A DNA stretch of 64,000 bases from an uncultured Lachnospiraceae bacterium (GTDB lineage Bacteria; Bacillota; Clostridia; Lachnospirales; Lachnospiraceae), in NCBI GenBank assembly GCA_947626915.1, contig CANQUA010000003.1:1-64000 (forward strand). The letters are read 5' to 3'. Position 1 is the stretch's first letter; every line of letters begins with the position of its first letter. The position numbers were made by a program, and so were the translations under genes. Under the pieces are notes generated by a model. That model saw only the letters and a list, made by a program, of their open reading frames with translations. It was not told the DNA's origin and searched no databases. This document shows positions 52,610-62,027 of the stretch, in pieces.

Positions 52610-54199
52610 ATGGCAAGCATCAAAGAAGCAATCGAGAGCAGCGTGCTGGGACTGGAGCTGGGCTCCACCAGGATCAAGGCGGTGCTGATCGACGAGTCCC
52701 ATACGCCCATCGCTTCCGGCGACCACGAGTGGGAGAACCGTCTGGAAAACGGCATCTGGACCTACAGCCTGGAGGATATCTGGACGGGACTGCGGGACTG
52801 CTACAGCAAGCTGGCGGCGGACGTAAAGGCCAAATACGGCGTGAAGCTGACCAAGGTGGGGGCCATTGGCTTTTCCGCCATGATGCACGGCTACATGGCC
52901 TTTGATAAGGAGGGCAACCTGCTGGTGCCCTTCCGGACCTGGCGCAACGGCATCACCGGCCCGGCAGCGGAGGAACTGACGGAGCTGTTCCAGTATAACA
53001 TTCCCCAGAGGTGGAGCATCGCGCATCTGTATCAGGCGATCCTGAACGGCGAAGAGCATGTGAAGGACATAGCGTTTTTCACGACGCTGGCCGGGTACAT
53101 CCACTGGCAGCTGACAGGCGAGAAGGTCCTGGGCATGGGCGACGCCTCCGGCATGTTCCCCATCGACCTGGAGACGAAGGACTATGACGCGGAGAAGATC
53201 GCGAAATTTGACGCACTGGTGGCGGACCGGCATTATCCGTGGAAGCTGCGCGATATCCTGCCGAAGGCCCTGATGGCCGGAGAAAGAGGCGGCGTACTGA
53301 CTGCCGCGGGCGCCCGTCTGCTGGATGAGAGCGGCGCGCTGGAAGCGGGCGTACCGGTCTGCCCTCCGGAAGGCGACGCCGGCACCGGTATGGCGGCGAC
53401 CAACAGCGTGGAGAAAGGAACCGGCAATGTGTCGGCGGGCACTTCGATATTCGCGATGGTGGTGCTGGAGAAAGAACTTTCAAAGGTACATCCGGAGATC
53501 GATCTGGTGACGACGCCGGACGGCAGCCTGGTGGGCATGGTCCACGCCAGCAACTGTACGTCGGATCTGAACGCCTGGGTCGGGCTGTTCAGGGAATTTG
53601 CGGAAAGCATCGGCGTGAATCTGGATATGGATACGCTCTTCGGCACGCTCTATCGTAAGGCGCTGGAGGGCGATTCGGACTGCGGCGGTCTTCTGTCCTA
53701 CGGGTATCTTTCGGGAGAGCATATCACCGGCGTCAGCGAGGGACGGCCGCTGTTCGTCCGCTCGCCGGAGAGCCGGTTCAACCTGGCGAATTTCATGCGC
53801 GCGAACCTGTTTACGGCCCTGGGCGCCCTGAAGGTGGGCACGGATATCCTGCTGAAAGAGGAGAATGTGAAGCTCGATTCGATCCTGGGCCACGGCGGAC
53901 TGTTCAAGACGAAAGGCGTCGGGCAGAGGTTTCTGGCGGCTGCGCTGGATACGCCGGTTTCCGTGATGGAGACGGCCGGCGAAGGCGGCCCCTGGGGCAT
54001 GGCGCTGCTGGCTTCCTATATGATCCACAAAGACGAAGGCGAAAGCCTGGGCGATTTCCTGGCGAAAAAGGTGTTCGCGGGGAACAAGGGCGAAGAGATG
54101 AAGCCGGATCCCAGGGAAGTCGAAGGCTTCGAGAAGTTCATCGAGAGATATAAGAAAGGCATCGCGATCGAGAAAGCGGCTCTGGAGTATCTGAACTGA
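52610..54199 (+). CDS. araB: L-ribulokinase (FGGY family)
   Basis: A 529-residue sugar kinase of the FGGY family. The N-terminal phosphate loop [19 protein letters not shown], the substrate block [11 protein letters not shown], and the C-terminal ADP-binding [20 protein letters not shown] are seen. Its place between araA and araD gives the substrate L-ribulose. It belongs to the form often found in Lachnospiraceae, closer to XylB-like kinases than to E. coli AraB. AAGGAGG lies 8 nt upstream of the start. The 173-bp gap before it is GC-rich with a CGGAGA/TCTCCG hairpin. Confidence 0.88.
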   Translation: MASIKEAIESSVLGLELGSTRIKAVLIDESHTPIASGDHEWENRLENGIWTYSLEDIWTGLRDCYSKLAADVKAKYGVKLTKVGAIGFSAMMHGYMAFDKEGNLLVPFRTWRNGITGPAAEELTELFQYNIPQRWSIAHLYQAILNGEEHVKDIAFFTTLAGYIHWQLTGEKVLGMGDASGMFPIDLETKDYDAEKIAKFDALVADRHYPWKLRDILPKALMAGERGGVLTAAGARLLDESGALEAGVPVCPPEGDAGTGMAATNSVEKGTGNVSAGTSIFAMVVLEKELSKVHPEIDLVTTPDGSLVGMVHASNCTSDLNAWVGLFREFAESIGVNLDMDTLFGTLYRKALEGDSDCGGLLSYGYLSGEHITGVSEGRPLFVRSPESRFNLANFMRANLFTALGALKVGTDILLKEENVKLDSILGHGGLFKTKGVGQRFLAAALDTPVSVMETAGEGGPWGMALLASYMIHKDEGESLGDFLAKKVFAGNKGEEMKPDPREVEGFEKFIERYKKGIAIEKAALEYLN

Positions 54200-54343
54200 G
54201 CGGCAGGCGCGGGAGCGCGGCGCTCTGAAGTCCCCGCCGGCCGGATATGTTCCGGCCCCGGCAGGGGGAGCGCTCTGCCTTTGGGAAAGAACGGCAGCAG
54301 CCGGCGGAATTGCGGCCGGATGTTGGGATAAGGAGGAAATGGT

Positions 54344-55042
54344 ATGCTGGAACAGTTGAAGAAAGAGGTTTATGAGGCGAATATGCTCCTGCCGAAATAC
54401 GGACTGGTGACGTTTACGTGGGGAAATGTGAGCGGCATTGACCGGAAAGCGGGACTGTTCGTGATCAAACCCAGCGGCGTGGATTACGAGAAGCTGACGC
54501 CGGAGGACATGGTGGTCGTGGATTTGAAGGGCAATAAGGTGGAAGGAAAATGGAATCCCTCCTCGGATACGGCGACCCATATGGTGCTGTATAACCGGTT
54601 CCCGAAAATCGGCGGCGTGGTGCATACCCATTCGCCCTGGGCGACGAGCTGGGCCCAGGCCGGACGCGGGATCCCGTGCTATGGGACGACCCACGCGGAC
54701 TACCTGTACGGAGAGGTCCCGTGCGTGCGGAATCTGACGAAAGAAGAGATCGAGGAGGCCTACGAGCTGAATACAGGCATTCTGATCGCGGATCATTTCG
54801 AAGAGCACGGGCTGGATTATGAGGCGGTGCCGGCGGTGCTTTGTAAGAACCACGGGCCGTTTACCTGGGGAAAGGACGCCCATGAGGCGGTGCACAACGC
54901 GGTGGTCCTGGAGGAAGTGGCGAAAATGGCGGCGCGCTGTGAATGGCTGAACCCGGACGTGAAGCCGGCTCCCCAGGAACTGCAGGACAAGCATTATTAC
55001 AGGAAGCACGGGGCCAACGCCTATTACGGCCAGGCCAGGTAA
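54344..55042 (+). CDS. araD: L-ribulose-5-phosphate 4-epimerase
   Basis: A 232-residue zinc enzyme of the class II aldolase family that makes D-xylulose-5-phosphate. The block [18 protein letters not shown], the substrate loop [10 protein letters not shown], and zinc His residues in [19 protein letters not shown] are characteristic, and [19 protein letters not shown] gives the third His. AAGGAGG precedes the start. After the stop a weak CGGCC/GGCCG hairpin with TTTTTT (about 55024-55055) may terminate transcripts. Confidence 0.95.
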   Translation: MLEQLKKEVYEANMLLPKYGLVTFTWGNVSGIDRKAGLFVIKPSGVDYEKLTPEDMVVVDLKGNKVEGKWNPSSDTATHMVLYNRFPKIGGVVHTHSPWATSWAQAGRGIPCYGTTHADYLYGEVPCVRNLTKEEIEEAYELNTGILIADHFEEHGLDYEAVPAVLCKNHGPFTWGKDAHEAVHNAVVLEEVAKMAARCEWLNPDVKPAPQELQDKHYYRKHGANAYYGQAR

Positions 55043-55290
55043 GGCCGGCGTTTTTTCATCCGGCGGCTGCAGGCTCCGGTCCCAGGAGAAGCGGTTTGGC
55101 CGGCCGGGCCCAGACCTTTTCAAACCTGCCGGAATGACTGCGCCGCTGCGGAGAGCAGAAAGATTTTGGCTGTAAACGTGACAAGGAACCGTGATTCGTC
55201 CGGAATCGCGGCGGGAAGCGGCCGGGCGGGCGATATTTCAGCCCGCCGCGCGGCTGCGAAACATGATTTGATAAGAGGAGATGACGAATT

Positions 55291-57273
55291 ATGAAGACAA
55301 TCCAGGAACAGGCAGTAAACGCAATCCGCGTTTTATCGGCGGACGCGATCCAGAAGGCAAAGTCGGGACATCCCGGACTGCCGCTTGGATCGGCCCCTGC
55401 GGCCTACGAGCTGTGGGCCAACCATATGAACCATAACCCGGCGGATCCGGACTGGCCGAACCGGGACCGCTTCGTATTATCCGGCGGACATGGTTCGATG
55501 CTTTTGTATTCGCTTTTGCATCTGTACGGTTATGGCAATCTGTCGAAGGAAGATCTGATGAATTTCCGGCAGTGCGGTTCTCTGACGCCGGGACATCCGG
55601 AATATAGACATACGGTGGGCGTTGAGGCGACGACCGGTCCGCTGGGCCAGGGCATGGCGATGGCGGTCGGCATGGCGATGGCGGAGAAGCATCTGGCGGC
55701 CGTGTTTAATAAAGACGAGTATCCGGTGGTGGATCACTATACCTTCGTGCTGGGCGGCGACGGCTGCATGATGGAGGGCATTTCATCGGAGGCGTTTTCC
55801 CTGGCGGGGACGCTGAAGCTGGGCAAGCTGATCGTTCTTTACGATTCCAACCGGATTTCGATCGAGGGAAGCACCGACATCGCATTCACGGAGAATGTGC
55901 AGGAACGGATGAGCGCGTTCGGATTCCAGACCATTACCGTGGAGGACGGCAATGATCTGGCGGCCATCGGCGCGGCGATCGAGCTGGCGAAAGCGGAAAC
56001 GGACAAACCGTCCTTTATCACGGTAAAAACCCAGATCGGCTACGGCTGCCCGGCCAAACAGGGCAAGGCCAGCGCCCACGGCGAGCCGCTGGGCGACGAC
56101 AATATCCGGGAGATGAAGGAATTCCTGGAGTGGCCGTCTCAGGAGCCGTTCTATGTGCCGGATGAGGTTTACGCCCATTATCAGGCGCTGGCGGACAGCA
56201 AGGTAGACGCGGAGAACGCGTGGAACGCGATGTTTGCCGCTTACTGCCAGGAATATCCGGAGATGGAGAAGCTGTGGAATCAGTACCACGACGAGAAAGC
56301 TGCGGAGATCTTCCGGGACGACGCAGATTTCTGGAAGCAGTCCGAGAAGCCGGAGGCGACCCGGAACCTGTCGGGCAAAGTGCTCAACTACATGAAAGAC
56401 AAGCTGCCGAACCTGTTCGGCGGTTCTGCGGACCTGGCCCCGTCCAATAAAACCAATATGTCCGGCGCGGGGGATTTCTCCGCGGCGACGCCCGAGGGAC
56501 GCAATCTCCATTTCGGCGTCCGCGAACAGGCCATGGCCGCCATCGGCAACGGACTGGCGCTCCACGGCGGACTGAAACCGTATGTGGCGACATTCTTTGT
56601 GTTCAGCGATTATACGAAGCCCATGGCGCGGCTTTCCGCCATCATGGGACTGCCGCTGACCTTCGTGTTCAGCCATGACAGCATCGGCGTCGGCGAGGAC
56701 GGCCCGACCCACGAGCCGGTAGAGCAGATGGCCATGCTGCGCGCCATGCCGAATTTCCATGTGTTCCGTCCCTGCGACGCGGTAGAGACGGCGGCGGCCT
56801 GGTACAGCGCCATGACCTCCGTGAAAACGCCGACCGCGCTGGTACTGACGAGGCAGAACCTGGCCCCGATGCCGGGCAGCAGCAAGGAAGCGCTGAAAGG
56901 CGGATACGTGATCGACGACTGCGAAGGCACGCCGGATGTGATCCTGATCGCCAGCGGTTCCGAGGTGGAGCTGGCGGCGAAGGCGAAAGCGGTTCTGGCG
57001 GAAGAGGGCACGAAGGTGCGCGTGGTGTCGATGCCGTGTATGGATCTGTTCGAGGAGCAGAGTGCGGAGTATAAGGAGTCGGTGCTGCCGAAGAGCGTCC
57101 GCAAGCGTGTGGCTATTGAGGCGCTCAGCGATTTCGGCTGGGGCAAATATGTGGGGCTGGATGGCGCGTGCGTGACCATGACGGGCTTCGGAGCCAGCGG
57201 ACCTTACGCGAAGCTGTTTGAGCAATTCGGATTCACCGTGGATCATGTGGTCGAGACGGTAAAATCGCTGTAA
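55291..57273 (+). CDS. tkt: Transketolase
   Basis: A 660-residue thiamine-diphosphate enzyme of full normal length. Key motifs: SGHPGLPLGSAP, the ThDP/metal block LGGDGCMMEGISSEA through YDSNRISIEG, and FSHDSIGVGEDGPTHEPVEQ. It moves two-carbon units between pentose and glyceraldehyde phosphates, linking AraD product to glycolysis. GAGGAG precedes the start. The 248-bp gap upstream includes a GCGGGC/GCCCGC hairpin and no gene. Genomes of this group usually hold several transketolases; this one seems tied to arabinose use. Confidence 0.95.
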   Translation: MKTIQEQAVNAIRVLSADAIQKAKSGHPGLPLGSAPAAYELWANHMNHNPADPDWPNRDRFVLSGGHGSMLLYSLLHLYGYGNLSKEDLMNFRQCGSLTPGHPEYRHTVGVEATTGPLGQGMAMAVGMAMAEKHLAAVFNKDEYPVVDHYTFVLGGDGCMMEGISSEAFSLAGTLKLGKLIVLYDSNRISIEGSTDIAFTENVQERMSAFGFQTITVEDGNDLAAIGAAIELAKAETDKPSFITVKTQIGYGCPAKQGKASAHGEPLGDDNIREMKEFLEWPSQEPFYVPDEVYAHYQALADSKVDAENAWNAMFAAYCQEYPEMEKLWNQYHDEKAAEIFRDDADFWKQSEKPEATRNLSGKVLNYMKDKLPNLFGGSADLAPSNKTNMSGAGDFSAATPEGRNLHFGVREQAMAAIGNGLALHGGLKPYVATFFVFSDYTKPMARLSAIMGLPLTFVFSHDSIGVGEDGPTHEPVEQMAMLRAMPNFHVFRPCDAVETAAAWYSAMTSVKTPTALVLTRQNLAPMPGSSKEALKGGYVIDDCEGTPDVILIASGSEVELAAKAKAVLAEEGTKVRVVSMPCMDLFEEQSAEYKESVLPKSVRKRVAIEALSDFGWGKYVGLDGACVTMTGFGASGPYAKLFEQFGFTVDHVVETVKSL

Positions 57274-57366
57274 GGGCTTGCCGGGCGGCCGTGCCCGCAT
57301 TGTGAGACGGCAGAATATAAGCCGTGCAGCTTTATGAACTGCAGCCTGCGATGATGCGGGCTGTAG

Positions 57367-57402
57367 GTTACAGGATACAGGTTACAGGTTGCAAGGAACA
57401 GG
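57367..57402 (+). repeat. Short 7-bp tandem repeat between tkt and transaldolase genes
   Basis: GTTACAG-GATACAG-GTTACAG-GTTGCAAG, an imperfect tandem array. No gene or known site is seen in this 240-bp gap. Confidence 0.5.
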
Positions 57403-57513
57403 ATTACCATGCGGCATCGCCGGATATCCGCGCCGCTTGGGACGGGATCCTGTGCGGAACGTAGCGTATCCGGGCCGGTTTGTCCGGTCCGGACATCAGG
57501 AAAGGAGAGCATT

Positions 57514-58167
57514 ATGAGATTTTTTATTGATACAGCCAATGTAGACGAGATCCGTGAGGCCAACGCCATGGGCATTATCTGCGGCGTTACCACGAATCCC
57601 TCCCTGATCGCCAAGGAGGGTCGGGATTTTAAGCAGGTGATCGCGGAGATCGCTTCCATCGTGGACGGCCCCATCAGCGGCGAAGTGAAAGCGACGACGA
57701 CAGACGCCGAGGGCATGATCAAAGAGGGCCGGGAGATCGCGGCGATCCATCCCAATATGGTCGTGAAGATCCCGATGACGACGGAGGGACTGAAAGCGGT
57801 CAAGGTTCTGGCGGCCGAGGGCATAAAAACCAATGTGACGCTGGTGTTCACGACGGCGCAGGCGCTTCTGGCGGCGAGAGCAGGCGCGACCTATGTGTCT
57901 CCGTTTGTGGGCCGTCTGGACGATATCTCCATGCCGGGCGTGGAACTGATCGAGGACATCGCCGACGTGTTTATTACGCATGATATCGAGACGCAGATCA
58001 TTGCGGCCAGCATCCGCCACGCGATTCATGTGATCGACTGCGCGAGGGCCGGGGCCGACATCGCAACGGTGCCTTACAAGGTGCTGATGCAGATGACGAA
58101 GCATCCGCTGACCGACGCGGGCATTGAAAAATTTAAGAAGGACTATATCGCGGTATTCGGCGAATAA
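57514..58167 (+). CDS. Transaldolase, small (FSA/TalC) type
   Basis: A 217-residue barrel enzyme of the fructose-6-phosphate-aldolase-like transaldolases. The Schiff-base Lys is K85 in [11 protein letters not shown]. Other family blocks are [24 protein letters not shown] and [19 protein letters not shown]. It shuffles three-carbon units to complete the non-oxidative pentose phosphate route. GGAAAGGAG lies just upstream of 57514. It ends the arabinose-to-glycolysis group and is followed by a strong terminator. FSA activity cannot be excluded. Confidence 0.92.
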   Translation: MRFFIDTANVDEIREANAMGIICGVTTNPSLIAKEGRDFKQVIAEIASIVDGPISGEVKATTTDAEGMIKEGREIAAIHPNMVVKIPMTTEGLKAVKVLAAEGIKTNVTLVFTTAQALLAARAGATYVSPFVGRLDDISMPGVELIEDIADVFITHDIETQIIAASIRHAIHVIDCARAGADIATVPYKVLMQMTKHPLTDAGIEKFKKDYIAVFGE

Positions 58168-58179
58168 AGAGACGGGACA

Positions 58180-58242
58180 GGGCTGCAGCAGCACGGACGG
58201 AGGTTTTCTGACGACAGGCCGGTGTTGCGGCAGCCCTTTTTT
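58180..58242 (+). terminator. Terminator after the transaldolase gene
   Basis: GGGCTGCAGCAGCAC (58180-58194) pairs with GTGTTGCGGCAGCCC (58222-58236), followed by six T. Confidence 0.85.
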
Positions 58243-58345
58243 GCCGGCGCGCGGCGTGCGGTTTGACATCCTGGCTCTCGGTGACGGGAGACCCGGCAGA
58301 ACCGAGGCGTTCGCGGCAGCTTTATCAGTTGGGGAGGAACGGATT

Positions 58346-58855
58346 ATGACAAGGAAAGAAATGGTTTTTACCCAGTTATGCTTTCTTTTGTGGTTTGTGG
58401 ATTTCAATGTGCAGGGGATCGACGTCCTGCCGGATTTTCTGGGAATCATTTTTTTGGCCTGCGCCCTGTACAGCATGGCGAAGAGCGGAAAGATCAAAAA
58501 ACTGCTGATTCCGCTTCCGGGGCTCCTGTTCGTGGATTTTGCTGCCCACTGGTTCCTGGATTTTGAACTGCCTTACGAGATACTGGCCGTCCGGATCGTG
58601 GCCGGCATTATGATTTTCCTGTATTTCGGCCTTATGATGGAACGCCTGCAGGAGCTGAATCCGGGGATTGCGGCAGGGGTCGAGGTCTGCCGGATGGCGT
58701 ATCTGGCGCTGCTGATTCTGGATTACGTTTCTCTGGTGCTGGTGATCTTCCCGCTGATGCTGGCGGAAGTAGCCGGGGGCTGGATCATCACGCTGGCGCT
58801 GGTCATCCTTTTGTGCCGGGCGAAGCCCGCGGGAGCGAAGAAGCCGGCGGCGTGA
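58346..58855 (+). CDS. Small integral membrane protein, unknown
   Basis: A 169-residue protein with about five hydrophobic segments (FTQLCFLLWFVDFNV, FLGIIFLACALYSM, ILAVRIVAGIMIFLYFG, ALLILDYVSLVLVIFPLML and WIITLALVILLC). The first loop holds VQGIDVLPDFLG. I do not recognise a family; similar short proteins in Clostridia are unannotated. GGGGAGG lies 6 nt before the start at 58346. Confidence 0.75.
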   Translation: MTRKEMVFTQLCFLLWFVDFNVQGIDVLPDFLGIIFLACALYSMAKSGKIKKLLIPLPGLLFVDFAAHWFLDFELPYEILAVRIVAGIMIFLYFGLMMERLQELNPGIAAGVEVCRMAYLALLILDYVSLVLVIFPLMLAEVAGGWIITLALVILLCRAKPAGAKKPAA

Positions 58856-59004
58856 GGCGGGGGTCTGCTTATGGGTGGGATCCTGCGGGGAGGCCGTTCC
58901 TGTTTTATGACATAAGCGATGGTGAATTTTACGGGAGTACCGAGGCCCGCCTTTACAGCGCCGTCGTTTCGCAGCCGTTGAAAAGACGGCGGGAGAATAG
59001 AAGT

Positions 59005-59322
59005 ATGCAGAATCGTTCAAACAATGTATCCCGGCGTTCGGACTCATCCCAGCCGGCGCAGTCCGGGGACCGGCAGCTGCGGTACTGCCGCCGCTGCCTG
59101 CTCAGCGAGATGGCGGGGCAGGAAACCCTATATCAGAGCGTCCAGCGCCTGCGGGCCGCGATGCCGGAGAGAGAACGGGCCTCCGACGCGGAATACGAGG
59201 CGCGGCTTGCGGTGTGCAGGGAATGTCCGTCCCTGGATCACGCCTCCTGTATGCAGTGCGGCTGCTACGCGGAAGTGCGGGCGCTGAAGCGGGCGGTTCA
59301 CTGTCCGGTGAAAAAATGGTGA
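59005..59322 (+). CDS. DUF6171 Cys-rich protein
   Basis: A 105-residue protein with a variable first 30 residues and a zinc-ribbon-like part: YCRRCLL, VCRECPSLDHASCMQCGCY and HCPVKKW give eight Cys in CxxC-type pairs. The layout matches DUF6171. Related domains are found next to phage or cell-wall genes; the function is unknown. The start at 59005 follows GGGAGAA; upstream extension is possible but unlikely. Confidence 0.7.
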   Translation: MQNRSNNVSRRSDSSQPAQSGDRQLRYCRRCLLSEMAGQETLYQSVQRLRAAMPERERASDAEYEARLAVCRECPSLDHASCMQCGCYAEVRALKRAVHCPVKKW

Positions 59323-59599
59323 GTTTGCTGTCTGTTTAGGCTTTCCGTCCTGTTTTTGAAATTCAGCGGTCATAACAGGGCATGTATGCCGCCCTGTAAG
59401 TATACCGGCAGTCAGGCGGGAATCATGCACTCTTTAAAACAGGCGCGGTTAATTTGCGGGGAATTGTTGAGAAAACAGAGAACGTCCGGCTCAGCCGGGC
59501 GATTTTTTATGGAAAGAAAGATTTCATCCATAAAAACAGGGGGCGCCGTGCGTATCATAAAAGAGAACCAAACAGGGAATCAGCAGGAGGAGGTTAATT

Positions 59600-61126
59600 A
59601 TGAGACAGAGAAGACTTTATCTTGCCGCGCTGGGGTACATGGTATTGCTGGCGGCGTGCAGAACCGGTTCCGGCAATGAGACGGCGGAGAGTATTCCGGG
59701 CGGCTCCGCTGAGAAATCTGCGGCCTTGCTGTCAGAAACAGAGAGAACGCCGACCGGTTTTGCTGCGGAGGACAGCTATGTATTGGAAGAGGTCACGTTC
59801 GTGTGGGAGAAAGTCGGGTTTGGCGGCGACTGCATTGTCACACTGGAGCCGTTTAACATGTTCCGGATGAGCGAAGGACCTTTGAGCAGCACGGTCTACA
59901 GAGGATATTTTGATGTGGACGGGGATACTGTCACGCTGAGAGATTCCGCGTCGTCAGATGGATACAAGAATTTCCGGTTCCGGATCAATGACGGCAAGAC
60001 GGAACTGACGTTTATAGCGGACGGTTCGGACAACCTGCCGTTTGTCAGTCTCGAAGACGGCGATCGGTTCAGTACGGAGCTTCATCATGACGCCGGCGAA
60101 TACCGGGAGGCGGAATCGGGGACGGATGCCGGCGGAGAAACCGATGTGGTTCCGGCAGTTATGGTGGACGGTGAGCTTTATTTTTCGACCGGAGAAGAGA
60201 GTACGGTCAGCGGACGCTGCGGCAATATGGACGGAACGATCACATCGACGGTAGACGGTACGGAGTATCCCACCGAGGATAATCAGTCAAACTTTGGGGC
60301 CGGAGCCGGTTATCAGTACGGTCCGGCTGAACATACGATCGAAGTCTATATGGCAGAAGGAAGCAGTGAGAAGCGATGGATCGTGTTTAAAAAGCGTACT
60401 CACAGCGAAATGGCGCCGGAGGAACTGGAAGGAGTGACCATGGAGGTGACTCATGTAACGGACAGCCTGGTTACGGTGGTTTTTGAGAATGATACGGATA
60501 AGGAGATTGAGACAGGGGATTATTTCTGGCTGGAGCGCCGTACCGGGAATGGGTGGGAGGCCCTTGACCCGGTCATAGATAACTACGGATTCAGCGAGAT
60601 CGCCTATTTCGTTGAGAAAGACCGGCCGCTGAAACTGGAGGTACGATACGACTGGCTGTTCGGAAAACTGGAGCCGGGCGAATACCGGATCGTGAAGCAG
60701 GTGGATGATTTCAGAGGAACGGGCGACTTTGATACTTATAAATACCGCGCGGAATTTACCGTTGACAGCGATATCTGCCGGATCGATTACGGCGCATCGG
60801 CGCTTTATGCTTCCAATGACATGAATCAGGCGATCGCAGTCATTCTGGATGAATTCAGCGGATGGGAGGAAAAAGGCTGTGTCCTGCATAATATCCGGTA
60901 CACTTCCGATGACTGTAACAGTAAAGAAAATCTGGAACGGATGAATGAGCTGGCGCAGGACGGAACGGTTTACACGCAATGTATCGAGTTTGTAAGCGAT
61001 TATCATTCCCCTGAAAATGAAGCGGACGCGGGAGCCTGGAATCCGGACTTTGAGTATGAAGACTGGCAGTGGTGGTTGGCGCGGGAAAACGGCGGTCCAT
61101 GGGTACTGGTGACCATGGGATACTGA
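59600..61126 (+). CDS. Putative lipoprotein with Ig-like domain
   Basis: A 508-residue exported protein. The lipobox is MVLLAAC (Cys 20 or so). Residues 50-155 form a beta-rich domain; about 265-395 looks like a bacterial Ig-like domain (VTMEVTHVTDSLVTVVFEND, then KLEPGEYRIVKQVDDF). The C-terminal 110 residues (ALYASNDMNQAIAVILDEF to the end) resemble small domains in Clostridia lipoproteins that often occur alone. No enzyme motif. AGGAGGAGG lies upstream. It stands alone; function unknown. Confidence 0.8.
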   Translation: MRQRRLYLAALGYMVLLAACRTGSGNETAESIPGGSAEKSAALLSETERTPTGFAAEDSYVLEEVTFVWEKVGFGGDCIVTLEPFNMFRMSEGPLSSTVYRGYFDVDGDTVTLRDSASSDGYKNFRFRINDGKTELTFIADGSDNLPFVSLEDGDRFSTELHHDAGEYREAESGTDAGGETDVVPAVMVDGELYFSTGEESTVSGRCGNMDGTITSTVDGTEYPTEDNQSNFGAGAGYQYGPAEHTIEVYMAEGSSEKRWIVFKKRTHSEMAPEELEGVTMEVTHVTDSLVTVVFENDTDKEIETGDYFWLERRTGNGWEALDPVIDNYGFSEIAYFVEKDRPLKLEVRYDWLFGKLEPGEYRIVKQVDDFRGTGDFDTYKYRAEFTVDSDICRIDYGASALYASNDMNQAIAVILDEFSGWEEKGCVLHNIRYTSDDCNSKENLERMNELAQDGTVYTQCIEFVSDYHSPENEADAGAWNPDFEYEDWQWWLARENGGPWVLVTMGY

Positions 61127-61209
61127 TGACGGCAGCGGGAAAGGATGACGATTGCAATATCGAAAAGTCTGAAACACTCTTCTTATAGCTGCAAATTACC
61201 GGATGCTTC

Positions 61210-61238
61210 TTGCAATCCATAATGGATTATGGTAAAAA
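61210..61238 (+). promoter_or_regulatory. Promoter with palindrome in the spacer, upstream of AIM24 gene
   Basis: TTGCAA (61210-61215), 17-nt spacer, TAAAAA (61233-61238). CCATAATGGATTATGG (61217-61232) is a perfect palindrome that fills the spacer, an ideal repressor site. Confidence 0.5.
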
Positions 61239-61291
61239 AGGATTAGCAGAACCTGTATCTGCAAAACATTTACATACAAGGGGGATTTACT

Positions 61292-61972
61292 ATGCGTTAC
61301 GAAATAAGGGGAGAGACGCTGCCGGTGGTGATCTGCTATCTGGACAATGGGGAGAGGATGGTTACGGAGCGCGGCTCCATGAGCTGGATGTCTTCGAACA
61401 TGAAGATGGAGACGACGACCAACGGCGGCATGGGCAAGGCGTTCGGCAGGATGTTCGCGGGCGAAGCAATGTTCCAGAATATTTACACGGCGCAGAACGG
61501 GGAGGGAATGATCGCATTCGCTTCCAGTTTCCCCGGCACGATCATGCCGGTGGAGATCGGGCCCGGCAGGGAGATGGTGGTGCAGAAATCCGGATTCCTG
61601 GCCTCGGAAATGAATGTGAACCTGTCCGTATTCTTCCAGAAAAGGTTTGGGGCGGGTTTGTTCAGCGGCGAGGGATTTATCCTGCAGAGACTGTCCGGGC
61701 AGGGCGTCGCTTTTCTGGAATTTGACGGCCATATCGTTGAATATGACCTGCAGCCGGGGCAGCAGCTTTTAGTGGATACCGGTTATCTGGCGGCCGTGGA
61801 CGCGACCTGCTCCATTGATATCCAGAAAATTTCCGGCGTGAAGAATATCCTGTTCGGCGGCGAGGGCCTGTTTAATACGGTGATCACGGGGCCGGGCCAC
61901 GTGTGGCTGCAGACCATGCCGATCTCCGCGGTGGCTTCCGAGATCCTGCGGTTCGTGCCTTCCGGCAAATAG
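61292..61972 (+). CDS. AIM24 / TIGR00266 family protein
   Basis: A 226-residue all-beta protein of the AIM24 family (mitochondrial biogenesis homologue in yeast; tryptophan RNA-binding attenuator-like fold). The Gly-rich middle (METTTNGGMGKAFGRMFAG) and LLVDTGYLAAVDATCSIDI, then GGEGLFNTVITGPGHVWLQT, are typical. The bacterial role is unknown. The ribosome site is GGGGGAT-type, 6 nt upstream. Confidence 0.9.
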   Translation: MRYEIRGETLPVVICYLDNGERMVTERGSMSWMSSNMKMETTTNGGMGKAFGRMFAGEAMFQNIYTAQNGEGMIAFASSFPGTIMPVEIGPGREMVVQKSGFLASEMNVNLSVFFQKRFGAGLFSGEGFILQRLSGQGVAFLEFDGHIVEYDLQPGQQLLVDTGYLAAVDATCSIDIQKISGVKNILFGGEGLFNTVITGPGHVWLQTMPISAVASEILRFVPSGK

Positions 61973-62027
61973 GATCGGGAACGGGTTCCGTTTGCCGGTA
62001 CGGCGGGATGGAAAGACAGGGGGAGAC

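Noticed and set aside
53480..55123. Reverse-strand open frame spanning ribulokinase and AraD
   Set aside because: Crosses two certain genes and the gap between them; composition-driven.
57367..57402. Tandem GTTACAG units as a CRISPR or origin-type iteron
   Set aside because: Too few, short and irregular; no spacers, no replication gene nearby.
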